A stretch of DNA of 64,000 nucleotides from SHVO01 sp964576515 (GTDB lineage Bacteria > Pseudomonadota > Alphaproteobacteria > Rhodospirillales > Rhodospirillaceae), in NCBI GenBank assembly GCA_964576515.1, contig CAZNUW010000006.1, positions 124,001 through 188,000 on the forward strand, written 5' to 3'. The translations under genes were made by a program, and so were the position numbers. The first letter of the stretch is position 1. Each line of letters begins with the position of its first letter. Shown one piece after another: positions 33,219-41,713 of this stretch. The notes under the pieces are model-generated. The model had not been told where the DNA came from, did no database searches, and worked only from the letters and a program-made list of their open reading frames with translations.

Positions 33219-34168
33219 TTCCCTGCGTGTTTGCCGAGTTCGAGCGCGCGTTGATAAATGCGCCGGCGCGGTTCCTGGAACGCTTCGGCCACAACTTCCG
33301 CGGCGTCGCGCACGGTCATCGTTTCAAGCGCGCGTTTCAGCGCGGTGTCGAGATCCTCCGCCGCCGCGGCGACATCCGTTGCGCCGCCTACCACGATGAC
33401 AATTTCGCCTTTTGGTGTGTCCTCGCCCGCGTAGGCGGCCGACAGGTCCGCCAGCGAACCCCGGCGCACTTCCTCGTAAAGTTTCGTCATCTCGCGGCAG
33501 ACCGCGGCGGGCCGCGGGCCCAGCACCTCATGCAGATCGGCCACGGTTTCGCCGACGCGCTGGGCGGATTCGTAAAAGACCAGCGTCGCCTTGAGATCCT
33601 TGAACTCAAGGATCGCCGCGCGCCGCGCGCCCGATTTCTGGGGAAGGAAGCCCGCGAACATCACCCGGTCGGTGGGAAGCCCCGCCGTTACCAGGGCGGC
33701 CAACATCGCCGAGGGACCGGGAATGGGGATCACCGGGACGCCGGCGTCGGCGCAGGCGCGCACGAGTTTGTAACCCGGATCGGAGATCAGCGGCGTGCCC
33801 GCGTCGCTGACCAGGGCGACGCTCTCGCCCGCCTGCAGTTTGGCCAAGAGCTTGGGCCGCGCCTGATCGGCGTTGTGATCGTGATACGGCATCATGGCGG
33901 TCGCGATCCCGAAGCGGTGCAGAAGGCTTCCCGTGACGCGGGTGTCCTCGCACGCGATCAGGTCCGCGCCGCGCAACACCGTGAGGGCGCGGGCCGTTAT
34001 GTCTTCCAGGTTCCCGATCGGCGTCGCCACCACATAAAGGCCCGGATTCAAGGGGATAAGAGGCTTGATCCCGGGTTTACTTGGCGTGTCGGCAGCCGTA
34101 GGGTCGGCCCCGGTTTCTTGACCCGCTTTCAGACCCGCTTTCAGAAATGAGGACTCGTTTCGTGCCAT
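33215..34168 (-). CDS. rsmI: 16S rRNA (cytidine(1402)-2'-O)-methyltransferase RsmI
   Basis: A 317-residue tetrapyrrole-methylase-fold enzyme that 2'-O-methylates C1402 in the ribosomal decoding centre. Signatures are LYVVATPIGNLEDITARAL, ACEDTRVTGSLLHRFGI, VSDAGTPLISDPGYKLV, PGPSAMLAALVTAGLPTDR and the C-terminal RRRIYQRALELGK. The start MARNESSF at 34168 adds about 40 variable residues before the conserved domain; it overlaps or abuts the divergent lpoA-like gene. yraN is coupled to its 3' end. Confidence 0.94.
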   Translation of the reverse strand: MARNESSFLKAGLKAGQETGADPTAADTPSKPGIKPLIPLNPGLYVVATPIGNLEDITARALTVLRGADLIACEDTRVTGSLLHRFGIATAMMPYHDHNADQARPKLLAKLQAGESVALVSDAGTPLISDPGYKLVRACADAGVPVIPIPGPSAMLAALVTAGLPTDRVMFAGFLPQKSGARRAAILEFKDLKATLVFYESAQRVGETVADLHEVLGPRPAAVCREMTKLYEEVRRGSLADLSAAYAGEDTPKGEIVIVVGGATDVAAAAEDLDTALKRALETMTVRDAAEVVAEAFQEPRRRIYQRALELGKHAGK

Positions 34169-35577
34169 TGATGCCGCTGAGGCTTTCTTTCCTTGGTGCC
34201 GCGCTCGCCGCCGTCCTTCTGGCCGGTTGCGGCGGCGGCGGAGCGCCACCCTCGCAGACTCCGGTGGCGGCTTCCAGAGCCCAGGGCGCGCCCACCTCGA
34301 CGTTGCAGTCCGCGCCGGCCGATCGCCGCGGTGTACTGGGCCGCAATCAGTTGATCCCGGGTCTCGATGAGTCCGCGCGTCCCGCGCCGCCGGCCGTGGC
34401 GGGCGGTCCGACGCCCCAGCGCCCCGTGCCCGATGCGCTGGGTCTGGTGCGCGTCGGCCTCCTGGTGCCGTTGACCGGCCCCTCCGCGCCCATCGGCCAA
34501 GCCCTCATGAACGCGGCCGAGATGGCGTTGTTCGATGTCGCGGACGAACGCTTCGTCCTGCAGGCCTACGACACCCAAGGCACGCCCGAGGGCGCCACCG
34601 AAGCCGCCGGCCGCGCGCTCGCGCACGGCGCGCAGCTTTTGCTCGGCCCCTTGTTCTCCGCCGAGGCGCGCGCGATCGCGCCGGCCGCCGCCGCCGCCGG
34701 CGTCAATGTCGTCGCATTCTCCACTGATCCCACCATCGCCAGCTCCCGCGTCTATGTGCTGGGCTTCCTGGTGCAGGAGCAGGTCCGGCAAATTGTGGCT
34801 CATGCGCGGGCGCAAGGCTTACAGCGCTTCGCGGTCCTGGCGCCGGACTCCGATTACGGCCATGCCGTCGTGGAAGCGTTCAACCGTTATGTCCCGACCG
34901 GTGGCGGTCAGGTGACGAACGTCGCCTACTACAACGCCGAAGGGTCGAACCTGAACGACGTGGTGCGCGAACTCGCCGCCTACGACCGCCGCAAGGAAGC
35001 CCTCGAAGTGCAGAAGGCGGAGCTCGCCGGCAAGGAAGATGAAATCTCGCAGTTGGCGCTCGAGCGCCTGAACCGCCTGGAGACCATCGGCGAAGTGGAC
35101 TTCGAGGCGATCCTTTTGCCCGACCAGGGCGCGCGCCTCACGCAAGCGGCGACGCTCCTGCCGTTCTACGACATCGACGCCGGCCGCGTGCAATTGCTTG
35201 GCACGATGCTATGGAACACGCCGGGATTAGGCCGCGAGCCGGTGATGGTCGGCGGTGTTTTCCCCGCGCCGCCGCCGGAATCGAACCGGCAGTTCTTCCT
35301 GCGGTACCGTGAATTGTTCGGCCGCGCGGCGCCCGGCATCGCGAGCCACGGCTACGACGCGGTGGCGCTGGCGGCCGTGCTCGCGCGCGGCGACTATCCG
35401 CAGCCGTTCTCCGCCGAAGCTATCTCGAATCCTTCGGGCTTCGCGGGCGTGGACGGGATTTTCCGTTTCCTGCCGAACGGATTGTCGCAGCGCGGCTTCG
35501 CGATCATGCAGGTCACGCGCGAAGGGTCCGTGGAAGTGGAGAAGGCGCCGGCCACCTTCGAGGCGCCGGCGTCCTAG
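34147..35577 (+). CDS. LpoA-like penicillin-binding protein activator (lipoprotein)
   Basis: A lipoprotein with lipobox LLAGC (Cys28 of the longest form), a low-complexity linker of about 60 residues rich in Pro/Ala, then a type I periplasmic-binding-protein fold starting VRVGLLVPLTGPSAPIGQALMNAAEMALF. This is the LpoA/YraM C-terminal domain, whose outer-membrane homologue activates PBP1A. The N-terminal TPR part of E. coli LpoA is missing, as usual in alphaproteobacteria. The start may be ATG 34147, GTG 34162 (TGAGGA nine bases upstream) or ATG 34171. The divergent rsmI start is at 34168, so the first two choices overlap it. Confidence 0.87.
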   Translation: MRTRFVPLMPLRLSFLGAALAAVLLAGCGGGGAPPSQTPVAASRAQGAPTSTLQSAPADRRGVLGRNQLIPGLDESARPAPPAVAGGPTPQRPVPDALGLVRVGLLVPLTGPSAPIGQALMNAAEMALFDVADERFVLQAYDTQGTPEGATEAAGRALAHGAQLLLGPLFSAEARAIAPAAAAAGVNVVAFSTDPTIASSRVYVLGFLVQEQVRQIVAHARAQGLQRFAVLAPDSDYGHAVVEAFNRYVPTGGGQVTNVAYYNAEGSNLNDVVRELAAYDRRKEALEVQKAELAGKEDEISQLALERLNRLETIGEVDFEAILLPDQGARLTQAATLLPFYDIDAGRVQLLGTMLWNTPGLGREPVMVGGVFPAPPPESNRQFFLRYRELFGRAAPGIASHGYDAVALAAVLARGDYPQPFSAEAISNPSGFAGVDGIFRFLPNGLSQRGFAIMQVTREGSVEVEKAPATFEAPAS

Positions 35578-35590
35578 AACAAGCCGCGTG

Positions 35591-36310
35591 TTATTCCGAC
35601 GCTTGGGCCGGATAGAAGCTCTTGGACAAGATGTCCTTGAGCGTCGTCGCCGCGCCCAACTGGTTGCGTTGGACGATGGCCGTGGGATTGTCGTTGCCGA
35701 CGCCGTAAACCGCGGCGTTCCAGTCCCGGCGCGGTTTGATCACCGCGCCTTCAAACGCGCCGCCCGCGAACAGGCCTTTGCTTTGTGAATAGGCGACGAT
35801 GTCCTTGCCCACATGCGTGGTGGTCGCGGCTTCCGCGCCGACACCCAGCGTCCCCAAAGTCATACCGACGTTGGCGCCGATCTTGAACTCGTCGTCGAGG
35901 ATCGCGCTCAAGCCCTTCTCGGTGAGGATCATGAACACAACCGAGGCGGCGTTCATGCCGGCCTGCAGGCCAAGCGAACCTGCGGTCATGCGGTAGAACG
36001 CGGGGTCGCCGAACTCGCCTTCCGGCATACGCTTCAGCAACACGCCGTCGCCGTAAGCGCCGCCGACGATGAACCCGAGTTTGTAATAAGACGGGACGAT
36101 GAGAACGCCTTTGCTCCGCTGGAGCAATTCGTCCATGTCGCTGGAATCCTTCAACTCGTCGCGCACGCGTTGAACGGTGATCGCGGACTCGTCGAGGATA
36201 TGGCGCGCATCGACGACATCGTCGGCTTTCGCCGCGCCTGCGGCGGCGACACCTGCGAGCGTCGTCGCCATGATGAGGCCCGCTTTGCGGCGTGAAATGG
36301 GATTGGTCAT
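35591..36310 (-). CDS. SYLF (Ysc84) domain exported lipid-binding protein
   Basis: A 239-residue precursor. The start at 36310 has GGAGG six bases upstream. The N-terminus NPISRRKAGLIMATTLAG carries a twin-arginine-like SRRKAG and a cleavage region near AKA, so export by Tat or Sec is likely. The body is a SYLF domain: LLQRSKGVLIVPSYYKLGFIVG, GDGVLLKRMP, DPAFYRMTAGSLGLQAG and a C-terminal DWNAAVYGVGND. SYLF domains bind phosphoinositide-like lipids in eukaryotes; the bacterial ligand is unknown. It lies downstream of the tandem GGDEF-EAL-like genes. Confidence 0.88.
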   Translation of the reverse strand: MTNPISRRKAGLIMATTLAGVAAAGAAKADDVVDARHILDESAITVQRVRDELKDSSDMDELLQRSKGVLIVPSYYKLGFIVGGAYGDGVLLKRMPEGEFGDPAFYRMTAGSLGLQAGMNAASVVFMILTEKGLSAILDDEFKIGANVGMTLGTLGVGAEAATTTHVGKDIVAYSQSKGLFAGGAFEGAVIKPRRDWNAAVYGVGNDNPTAIVQRNQLGAATTLKDILSKSFYPAQASE

Positions 36311-36440
36311 ATTTGCCTCCAATGATGGCGGATGGTTGCCATGAAGTACGCCCGAAGTAAGGCAACGTGCGGGGGGTGACGAATCGGTATTAGGCCGCAG
36401 GCGCCATGTGCGGGCAATAAACGCTTGGTAAACGAAACAA

Positions 36441-37685
36441 TTAACGAATGTTACGCGCCAGGGCGTCGATATAACGCCCCTGGAACAGGGTGATGCCGAG
36501 TTGCTGGCCCACCTTCACCGCGGCTTCGGAATCGCAGCGGGCGAGGATGGTGCGGCCTTTCTTGCGTTCGCGGATCATCTCTTTCAGGGACTGGCCGACC
36601 TGCGTGCCGCCGTAGGCCGCCATTTCCTGCGACCACGACAGTTTCGCATAGGAGACGCCCAGGCGATTGGTGTCGGCGAACGGGAATGTCGCAAGCGTCA
36701 GGCCGTCGACGCAGATCCGGTAGCCGCGTTCGGTGACGAAATCGCGCGCGAAGGCGAAGCTCGCGGGGTCTGCGAACATGTCCTCCAGGCGCATCTCCAA
36801 CACGACATCCTGGGTCGACGGCGCGAAGTCGTCGTCGAAGGACAGGAATTCCTCCGACAACACGGTCGAAACGTTGACGTTGATGCTGAAGCCGTCGCGC
36901 AAGAGGGTGCGGTCCTCGCGGCGCGCGATCTGCGCCATCACGCGCCGGTCGAGGGTCTGCGTGAAGCGCTGGAACAGCCACGGATTGATGGTGAGGTCGG
37001 TGCGCGGCATCAGGGTCTCGCGCAGGTCGGCGATCGAGACGAAGACTTCCGTGAAGACGATCTCGGGCTTCCCGTCCTCGACGAAGGCGCAGACCGGCTG
37101 GCGGCGGGTGAAGCTCGAAAGGTCCACGCGCGCGAGCGCTTCTTCCGCGCGGCCCAGTTCGGTCGGGGTCAAGGGCGTGCCGCGCTCGGGATTGTTGCGT
37201 TGAAGTTCGCGCGCGGCGATCAATTCAGGAAGCGTCTTGCGCGCCTGGATGCCCGTCGTCGCGGCCTGGCGCATCGCGAAGGTCAGAAGCTTGTCGTAGT
37301 CGGCCGTCATGTCGAACCAGTTGGAGATCCGGTTCTTGCGCGCGTCGCTCTTGAACTTCTGCATCAGGGGATCGCGTTCCCACAGTTTCAGAAGTTTCAG
37401 GACGGCGCGCTCCGCGGCGGCGGTTTCGCCGTTCTCGAACACGACAATGAGGTCGGAGTTGCGCAGGCGGTACAGCCACGCCGAACGCGTGCGCGTCAAT
37501 TCGTCGAACGCCGTTTCGGCGTTGCGCAGATTGTCCTTGTCCCTGTTCTCCGGCGCGAGGCGCGAAAGATGCAGGCGGATGACGCCTTTGTCGCGCGCGA
37601 CGGGTTCCAGCGACTTCAGATCGTCGAGGAAGCGCGCTTCGTGGCTGGCGCCGAGGGGGTGTGTCGCTGTGCCTTGTTGTTCCAT
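36441..37685 (-). CDS. Degenerate GGDEF-EAL-like protein, tandem copy B
   Basis: A 414-residue soluble protein. The first half (about 20-150) looks like a worn GGDEF fold: the signature position reads RNSDLIVVFENG instead of GGDEF. The second half (about 225-414) follows an EAL-domain order: QPVCAFVEDGKPEIVFTEVF where EAL should be, INVNVSTVLSEEF (the Asn of the ExN site region), VVLEMRLEDMF, CVDGLTLATF in place of DDFG, then RCDSEAAVKVGQQLGITLFQGRYIDA at the QG end. Key catalytic acids are replaced, so no cyclase or phosphodiesterase activity is expected. It ends 755 bases upstream of nothing known; copy A is eight bases upstream on the same strand. Assignment is from motif order only. Confidence 0.68.
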   Translation of the reverse strand: MEQQGTATHPLGASHEARFLDDLKSLEPVARDKGVIRLHLSRLAPENRDKDNLRNAETAFDELTRTRSAWLYRLRNSDLIVVFENGETAAAERAVLKLLKLWERDPLMQKFKSDARKNRISNWFDMTADYDKLLTFAMRQAATTGIQARKTLPELIAARELQRNNPERGTPLTPTELGRAEEALARVDLSSFTRRQPVCAFVEDGKPEIVFTEVFVSIADLRETLMPRTDLTINPWLFQRFTQTLDRRVMAQIARREDRTLLRDGFSINVNVSTVLSEEFLSFDDDFAPSTQDVVLEMRLEDMFADPASFAFARDFVTERGYRICVDGLTLATFPFADTNRLGVSYAKLSWSQEMAAYGGTQVGQSLKEMIRERKKGRTILARCDSEAAVKVGQQLGITLFQGRYIDALARNIR

Positions 37686-37693
37686 CGGACCTT

Positions 37694-38878
37694 CTACCTC
37701 CGCCGCGGCGCGGCTTTGCGATAGGCGTCCAGGAAGTGCCCCTGGAAGAGGCTGATACCCGTTTTCATGCCCCATTGCAGCGCGGAAGCTGAATCGCAAC
37801 GGGACAGGATGACTTTCTCGGGCCCGATGTTGTGAACGATGAAAGCGGCACTCTGGTTGGTCGCGGGATCCATCATGTCCAGAAGTTCGGGCGCCCAGAT
37901 GATCTTGGCGTAGTCGGGTTTGATCTGCGCGACGTCGATCATCGACAAGGCCGTGGTGCTCAAGCCGTCGATCAGCACCGCGTGCCCCATGCCGCCCAGG
38001 GTCGCCTGCGCGTCCTGGTACATGCTGAAGTTGGTCAGCATGTCGACCGCCTGGATTTCAACGATCACTTTCTGGTTCGCCTCGACGCGGGTCAGAAATG
38101 TCGCGAACGCCGACGTGAAGATGGTTTCGAGATTGAGATTGAGGCTGATCGCGGGCGTGCCCCGGGCCTGCGGCGCGCGCACGACGATATCGAGCATGCG
38201 CAAGTCCATCGTGCGGCTGAGGTCCTGGAACAGCGAGCGGTCGCCGAACAGATTCCACGCCGGCGCGACGGCGCGTTGGATATCGCCCACGGACAGGAAG
38301 AATTCGTAGAACTCGATCGACGGGGCTTTTGTCGTCGGGTCGAGGCGCACGGCGACCTGGTCGCGCACAAAGGGCACGACGTTGAGGAAGGCGAGCTTCT
38401 TATGGATGTCGTCCAGCGCCGCGGGTGTGATGGTCGGCAGGGCTGCCGCCGCCGGAGGCCGCGCCTGTTGGGCGTCCTGGCGCATCTGCTGCGCGGCATG
38501 GATCGCCATCGCGGCGTCGAGGGTCAGATCGTACCAGACGATGAAGCGGTCGTTGCCGCTTTCGTCGTCCAGGGTCAGCGGGTCGCCCTCATAGAGCTTG
38601 CGGATGCGGTGGATGATGTTGTTGACGTCGCGCTGGGCGCCGCCGTTGACGATCATGGCGAGGTCGTCGTTCGTCAGGCTGAAAATCTGCACCTGCCGTC
38701 CGCTTTCCAAGGTGCGGAACATGCGGGTGACGATCTTGATGCGCACCGGGGTGCGGTTCTGCGGCATAAGCTGGGACAGGCGCAGGTGCACGACCTTGCG
38801 CCCTTCCGGATTGCGGCGCATCCGGTCGAGCGTGTCGACAAGCAGAGTCTCCTGATAGCCTCTCGCGCCCTGGTTCAT
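37694..38878 (-). CDS. Degenerate GGDEF-EAL-like protein, tandem copy A
   Basis: A 394-residue paralogue of copy B. GGDEF-like half: VVHLRLSQLMPQNRTP, then IFSLTNDDLAMIVNGGAQ at the signature position. A Pro/Ala-rich linker (about 142-160) follows. EAL-like half: VAVRLDPTTKAPSIEFYEFF in place of EAL, ISLNLNLETIF, VIVEIQAVDML, VLIDGLSTTALSMIDVAQI, KPDYAKIIWAPEL and the closing LQWGMKTGISLFQGHFLDA. It is probably not catalytic. It is transcribed first, divergent from hldE across a 281-base region. The start ATG 38878 is preferred to a TTG at 38896. Function is unknown; a c-di-GMP receptor or protein scaffold are possibilities. Confidence 0.68.
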   Translation of the reverse strand: MNQGARGYQETLLVDTLDRMRRNPEGRKVVHLRLSQLMPQNRTPVRIKIVTRMFRTLESGRQVQIFSLTNDDLAMIVNGGAQRDVNNIIHRIRKLYEGDPLTLDDESGNDRFIVWYDLTLDAAMAIHAAQQMRQDAQQARPPAAAALPTITPAALDDIHKKLAFLNVVPFVRDQVAVRLDPTTKAPSIEFYEFFLSVGDIQRAVAPAWNLFGDRSLFQDLSRTMDLRMLDIVVRAPQARGTPAISLNLNLETIFTSAFATFLTRVEANQKVIVEIQAVDMLTNFSMYQDAQATLGGMGHAVLIDGLSTTALSMIDVAQIKPDYAKIIWAPELLDMMDPATNQSAAFIVHNIGPEKVILSRCDSASALQWGMKTGISLFQGHFLDAYRKAAPRRR

Positions 38879-38988
38879 CTGTCTCGCGTTACACAATCTT
38901 TACGAGGGTTTCGGCGTATTTCCCGCCACGCAGCGCAACGGCTCCTCGCGGCCCTTACTCCATTTCGCTTATGGTGCACGGTAACTAT

Positions 38989-39018
38989 TTGGAAAAGATT
39001 AACAAATACTATTTCCAA
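38989..39018. promoter_or_regulatory. AT-rich inverted repeat in the hldE / GGDEF-EAL-like divergent region
   Basis: TTGGAAA (38989-38995) and TTTCCAA (39012-39018) are perfect inverted arms with a 16-base AT-rich spacer. They lie 111 bases from one start and 142 from the other. An operator for both genes is possible; nothing else supports it. Confidence 0.35.
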
Positions 39019-39159
39019 CGGTGCGCGGATCGCTCCTTCGCACCCCGACTACGCCATCGTGCCCGGCGAGGGCGTCCATTATCATATGCGCCGACCCGCA
39101 CGGAAGGCGTGGACCCATGTTTTTTGGCGTTTTAACCCCCGGTTTTTAGCATCCCCGCA

Positions 39160-40662
39160 ATGACGACCGCCTCCGACCCCGCGCTTGACGATCTGGCCGC
39201 CCTGACTTCGGTCCTGGGTAAATTCAGCGGGCGACGTGTTCTGTGCGTCGGCGACGTCATGGTCGACCGATCGACCTATGGCGAAGTGAAGCGGATTTCA
39301 CCCGAAGCCCCTGTCCCGGTGGTGCGGATTACCCGCGAGACCAGCGAACTGGGGGGCGCGGGCAACGTGGTGCGGAACCTCGCCGCCCTGGGCGCGGCCT
39401 GCGCCTTTGTCGCCGCCATCGGTGAAGACCTGGCCGGCCGAGAGGTCGGCAATCTCCTCGCCCGTTTGCCGGTGGAACCTTATCTCCGCGTTTCGCCGCA
39501 CCGGGAAACCACGATCAAAAACCGGTTCTTCAGCCTGGACGGCCATCACCTGTTGCGGGCCGACCGGGAAACCCGCCTGCCGCTCGCCGCCGACGACGCG
39601 GCCGACGTCATGCGGGCGATCGCCTCCGAAATGCCGCGCGCCGAGGCGGTCATCCTGTCGGATTACGGCAAGGGCGTGCTGTCGGGCGATGTCGTGCAGG
39701 CGGTCATCGCCGCCGCGAAGCTCCAGGGCAAACCGGTCATTGTCGATCCCAAGGGCACGGATTACGGCCGCTACGCGGGCGCCAGTGTGCTGACGCCGAA
39801 CCGCGCCGAACTCGCCGAAGCGACCGGCCTTCCGGTCGATACCACCGAAAGCCTGGTCGCCGCGGCGCAAAGCCTTATCCGCAAAATCGGGGTCGGCGCG
39901 GTGCTCGTCACCCGTTCCGGGGAAGGAATGACGCTGGTGGATGCCGGCGGCCATGTCCATCACCAAAGCGCCGAGACGCGCGAAGTCGCCGATGTCACGG
40001 GCGCGGGCGACACGGTTGTCGCCGCGCTCACCCTCGGGCTGGCCTGCGCCGCGCCGCTGCCGCTTGCGATGCGTCTCGCCAATGTGGCCGCCGGTGTCGT
40101 CGTGGGCCGCCACGGCACCGCGGTCGCGACCGTGCAAGATATCCTGGGCGCGTTGCGGCACACGGGCTTCGCCACAGTCGAACAGAAAGTGGCCGATCGC
40201 GTCGCGGCGCTCGCGCGGGTGGCCGCGTGGCGCGCGGCCGGACTTAAGGTTGGCTTCACCAACGGCTGTTTCGATCTTCTCCATCCCGGTCATGTCTCGC
40301 TGCTGCGCCAGGCGCGCGCGGCCTGCGACCGTCTTGTCGTCGCGCTGAACAGCGATGCGTCCGTGAAGCGCCTGAAAGGCGAAAGCCGGCCTGTGCAAAC
40401 CGAGGCGGCGCGCGCGGCTGTGATGGCGTCGCTGGCGTCGGCTGACATGGTCGTGATCTTCGAGGAAGACACGCCTCTTGCGTTGATCGAGGCCTTGCGG
40501 CCTGATGTGCTGGTGAAAGGCGCCGATTACACCCGCGCCACGGTGGTCGGTGGCGACGTTGTGGAAAGCTACGGCGGGCGGGTCGTTCTCGCCGATCTCG
40601 TGCCGTCGTTCTCCACCACCGCCACGATCACCGCGCTCAAGGGAGCCAGATCCGTTTCATGA
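39160..40662 (+). CDS. hldE: Bifunctional heptose 7-phosphate kinase / heptose 1-phosphate adenylyltransferase
   Basis: A 500-residue fusion enzyme making ADP-heptose for the LPS inner core. The PfkB-type kinase part (about 1-330) has VGDVMVDRSTYGEVKRISPE, ELGGAGNVVRNLAALGA and the catalytic DVTGAGDTVVAALTL. The cytidylyltransferase-like part (about 355-500) has FTNGCFDLLHPGHVSLLRQA with its HxGH site, LNSDASVKRLKG and DVLVKGADY. The length and both active sites are normal. Its stop overlaps the start of the I78-type lipoprotein by four bases. Confidence 0.96.
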   Translation: MTTASDPALDDLAALTSVLGKFSGRRVLCVGDVMVDRSTYGEVKRISPEAPVPVVRITRETSELGGAGNVVRNLAALGAACAFVAAIGEDLAGREVGNLLARLPVEPYLRVSPHRETTIKNRFFSLDGHHLLRADRETRLPLAADDAADVMRAIASEMPRAEAVILSDYGKGVLSGDVVQAVIAAAKLQGKPVIVDPKGTDYGRYAGASVLTPNRAELAEATGLPVDTTESLVAAAQSLIRKIGVGAVLVTRSGEGMTLVDAGGHVHHQSAETREVADVTGAGDTVVAALTLGLACAAPLPLAMRLANVAAGVVVGRHGTAVATVQDILGALRHTGFATVEQKVADRVAALARVAAWRAAGLKVGFTNGCFDLLHPGHVSLLRQARAACDRLVVALNSDASVKRLKGESRPVQTEAARAAVMASLASADMVVIFEEDTPLALIEALRPDVLVKGADYTRATVVGGDVVESYGGRVVLADLVPSFSTTATITALKGARSVS

Positions 40663-41048
40663 GCCTGACGTCAGACCGCATCGTCATCGCCATCCTTTCG
40701 GTCGCAGCACTTGCCGCCTGTGCGCAAGGTCCGAACCGCGGATATCCGTACTTCAACGACAGTCCCGGTGTGACGGGCCCCGCGCCGCCGGCGGTGATCC
40801 GTCAACCCGTCGTGCCCGAAATGCTGGTGCAATGCCGCGGTCATGTCCTGGTGCCGGCCCTTGGCATGAACTTCGTGCCGAAGGGCGAAACCGCGCCGGG
40901 CGCGGGTCAGTATATGCGCGAGGAGAATCTCACCGCGCCCTACCGTGTGTTATTGCCGGGCGCGATCGTGACAAAGGACTACAGCGCCCAACGTCTCAAC
41001 GTCGAGCTCGACGCGCAGCGGCGCATCATCGGTCTGTACTGCGGTTAA
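40659..41048 (+). CDS. I78-type peptidase-inhibitor-like lipoprotein
   Basis: A 129-residue precursor. The signal region MSLTSDRIVIAILSVAALAAC has the lipobox LAAC. The C-terminal 45 residues match the I78 inhibitor family pattern: RVLLPGAIVTKDYSAQRLNV then ELDAQRRIIGLYCG, with the closing CG. A second cysteine in QCRGHVLV could form the usual disulphide. I78 members are small subtilisin/elastase-type protease inhibitors; the inhibitory specificity here is unknown. Translation is coupled to hldE by ATGA. Confidence 0.72.
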   Translation: MSLTSDRIVIAILSVAALAACAQGPNRGYPYFNDSPGVTGPAPPAVIRQPVVPEMLVQCRGHVLVPALGMNFVPKGETAPGAGQYMREENLTAPYRVLLPGAIVTKDYSAQRLNVELDAQRRIIGLYCG

Positions 41049-41050
41049 AT

Positions 41051-41584
41051 CTAGACGCGTGGATCGACCACGCTGGCCAGCCGTTGTCCGGCGGCCAGCG
41101 CGAACCTCAATATCAGGGCCTTACGCCGTGAAGCATGCAGCGGATGCTGCGGGGCGGGCCGCATGATCGCGGCCGTATGCGCGTCGGCCATCACCACCCC
41201 GACATTCTCCGGAAGGATCTGCCAGGGAAAGTGCGGCGGCACGGCGAAGGAGAAGGCATCGCAGTAGGGCACGTATTCCAGCCACTTCGCGTCGCCGCGG
41301 AAGTCCTCCGGCGTGCTCTTCACTTCCACCATCAAGATGGTGCCCGCTGCGTTCAGGCCCACCACATCCGCCCGGCGGCCGTTGCCCAGCTTGAACTCCA
41401 CCAAGCTTGAGAAACCCAGATCCCCTAACCAGCGGCATACGCCGCGGGTGACGCCGGCGGTGACCACCTGCGGCGGCGGGCGTACGTGCGCGCGCACGGG
41501 GCCTTGTCGTCCGCCGCCGAGGTCAATCTCGACGCCGCCCGCTCCGGGTGTGCCCAATAGATCCGACAAGCCTGGGATGTTCAT
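41051..41584 (-). CDS. mmcB: MmcB family DNA repair protein
   Basis: A 177-residue protein of the alphaproteobacterial MmcB family (formerly DUF1052), part of the SOS/LexA-linked DNA damage response in Caulobacter, with a PD-(D/E)XK nuclease-like core: RRADVVGLNAAGTILMVEVKST, then DFRGDAKWLEYVPYCDAFSFAVP. The start MNIPGLSDLLG at 41584 is chosen although the frame stays open upstream. Convergent with the I78 gene (two bases between stops) and divergent from panD. No clear LexA box was recognised in front of it. Confidence 0.84.
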   Translation of the reverse strand: MNIPGLSDLLGTPGAGGVEIDLGGGRQGPVRAHVRPPPQVVTAGVTRGVCRWLGDLGFSSLVEFKLGNGRRADVVGLNAAGTILMVEVKSTPEDFRGDAKWLEYVPYCDAFSFAVPPHFPWQILPENVGVVMADAHTAAIMRPAPQHPLHASRRKALILRFALAAGQRLASVVDPRV

Positions 41585-41713
41585 TATATGTTCCGCCGGG
41601 CATTCGACTTTACGGGGGCTGCTATGCCGAGGCAAGAGAGGCCACGGCTTTACCCACGGGACAAAACGAGTATGGTTCCGGCCGATTTTGCACTGCACAT
41701 ACGGACTGCTTTG

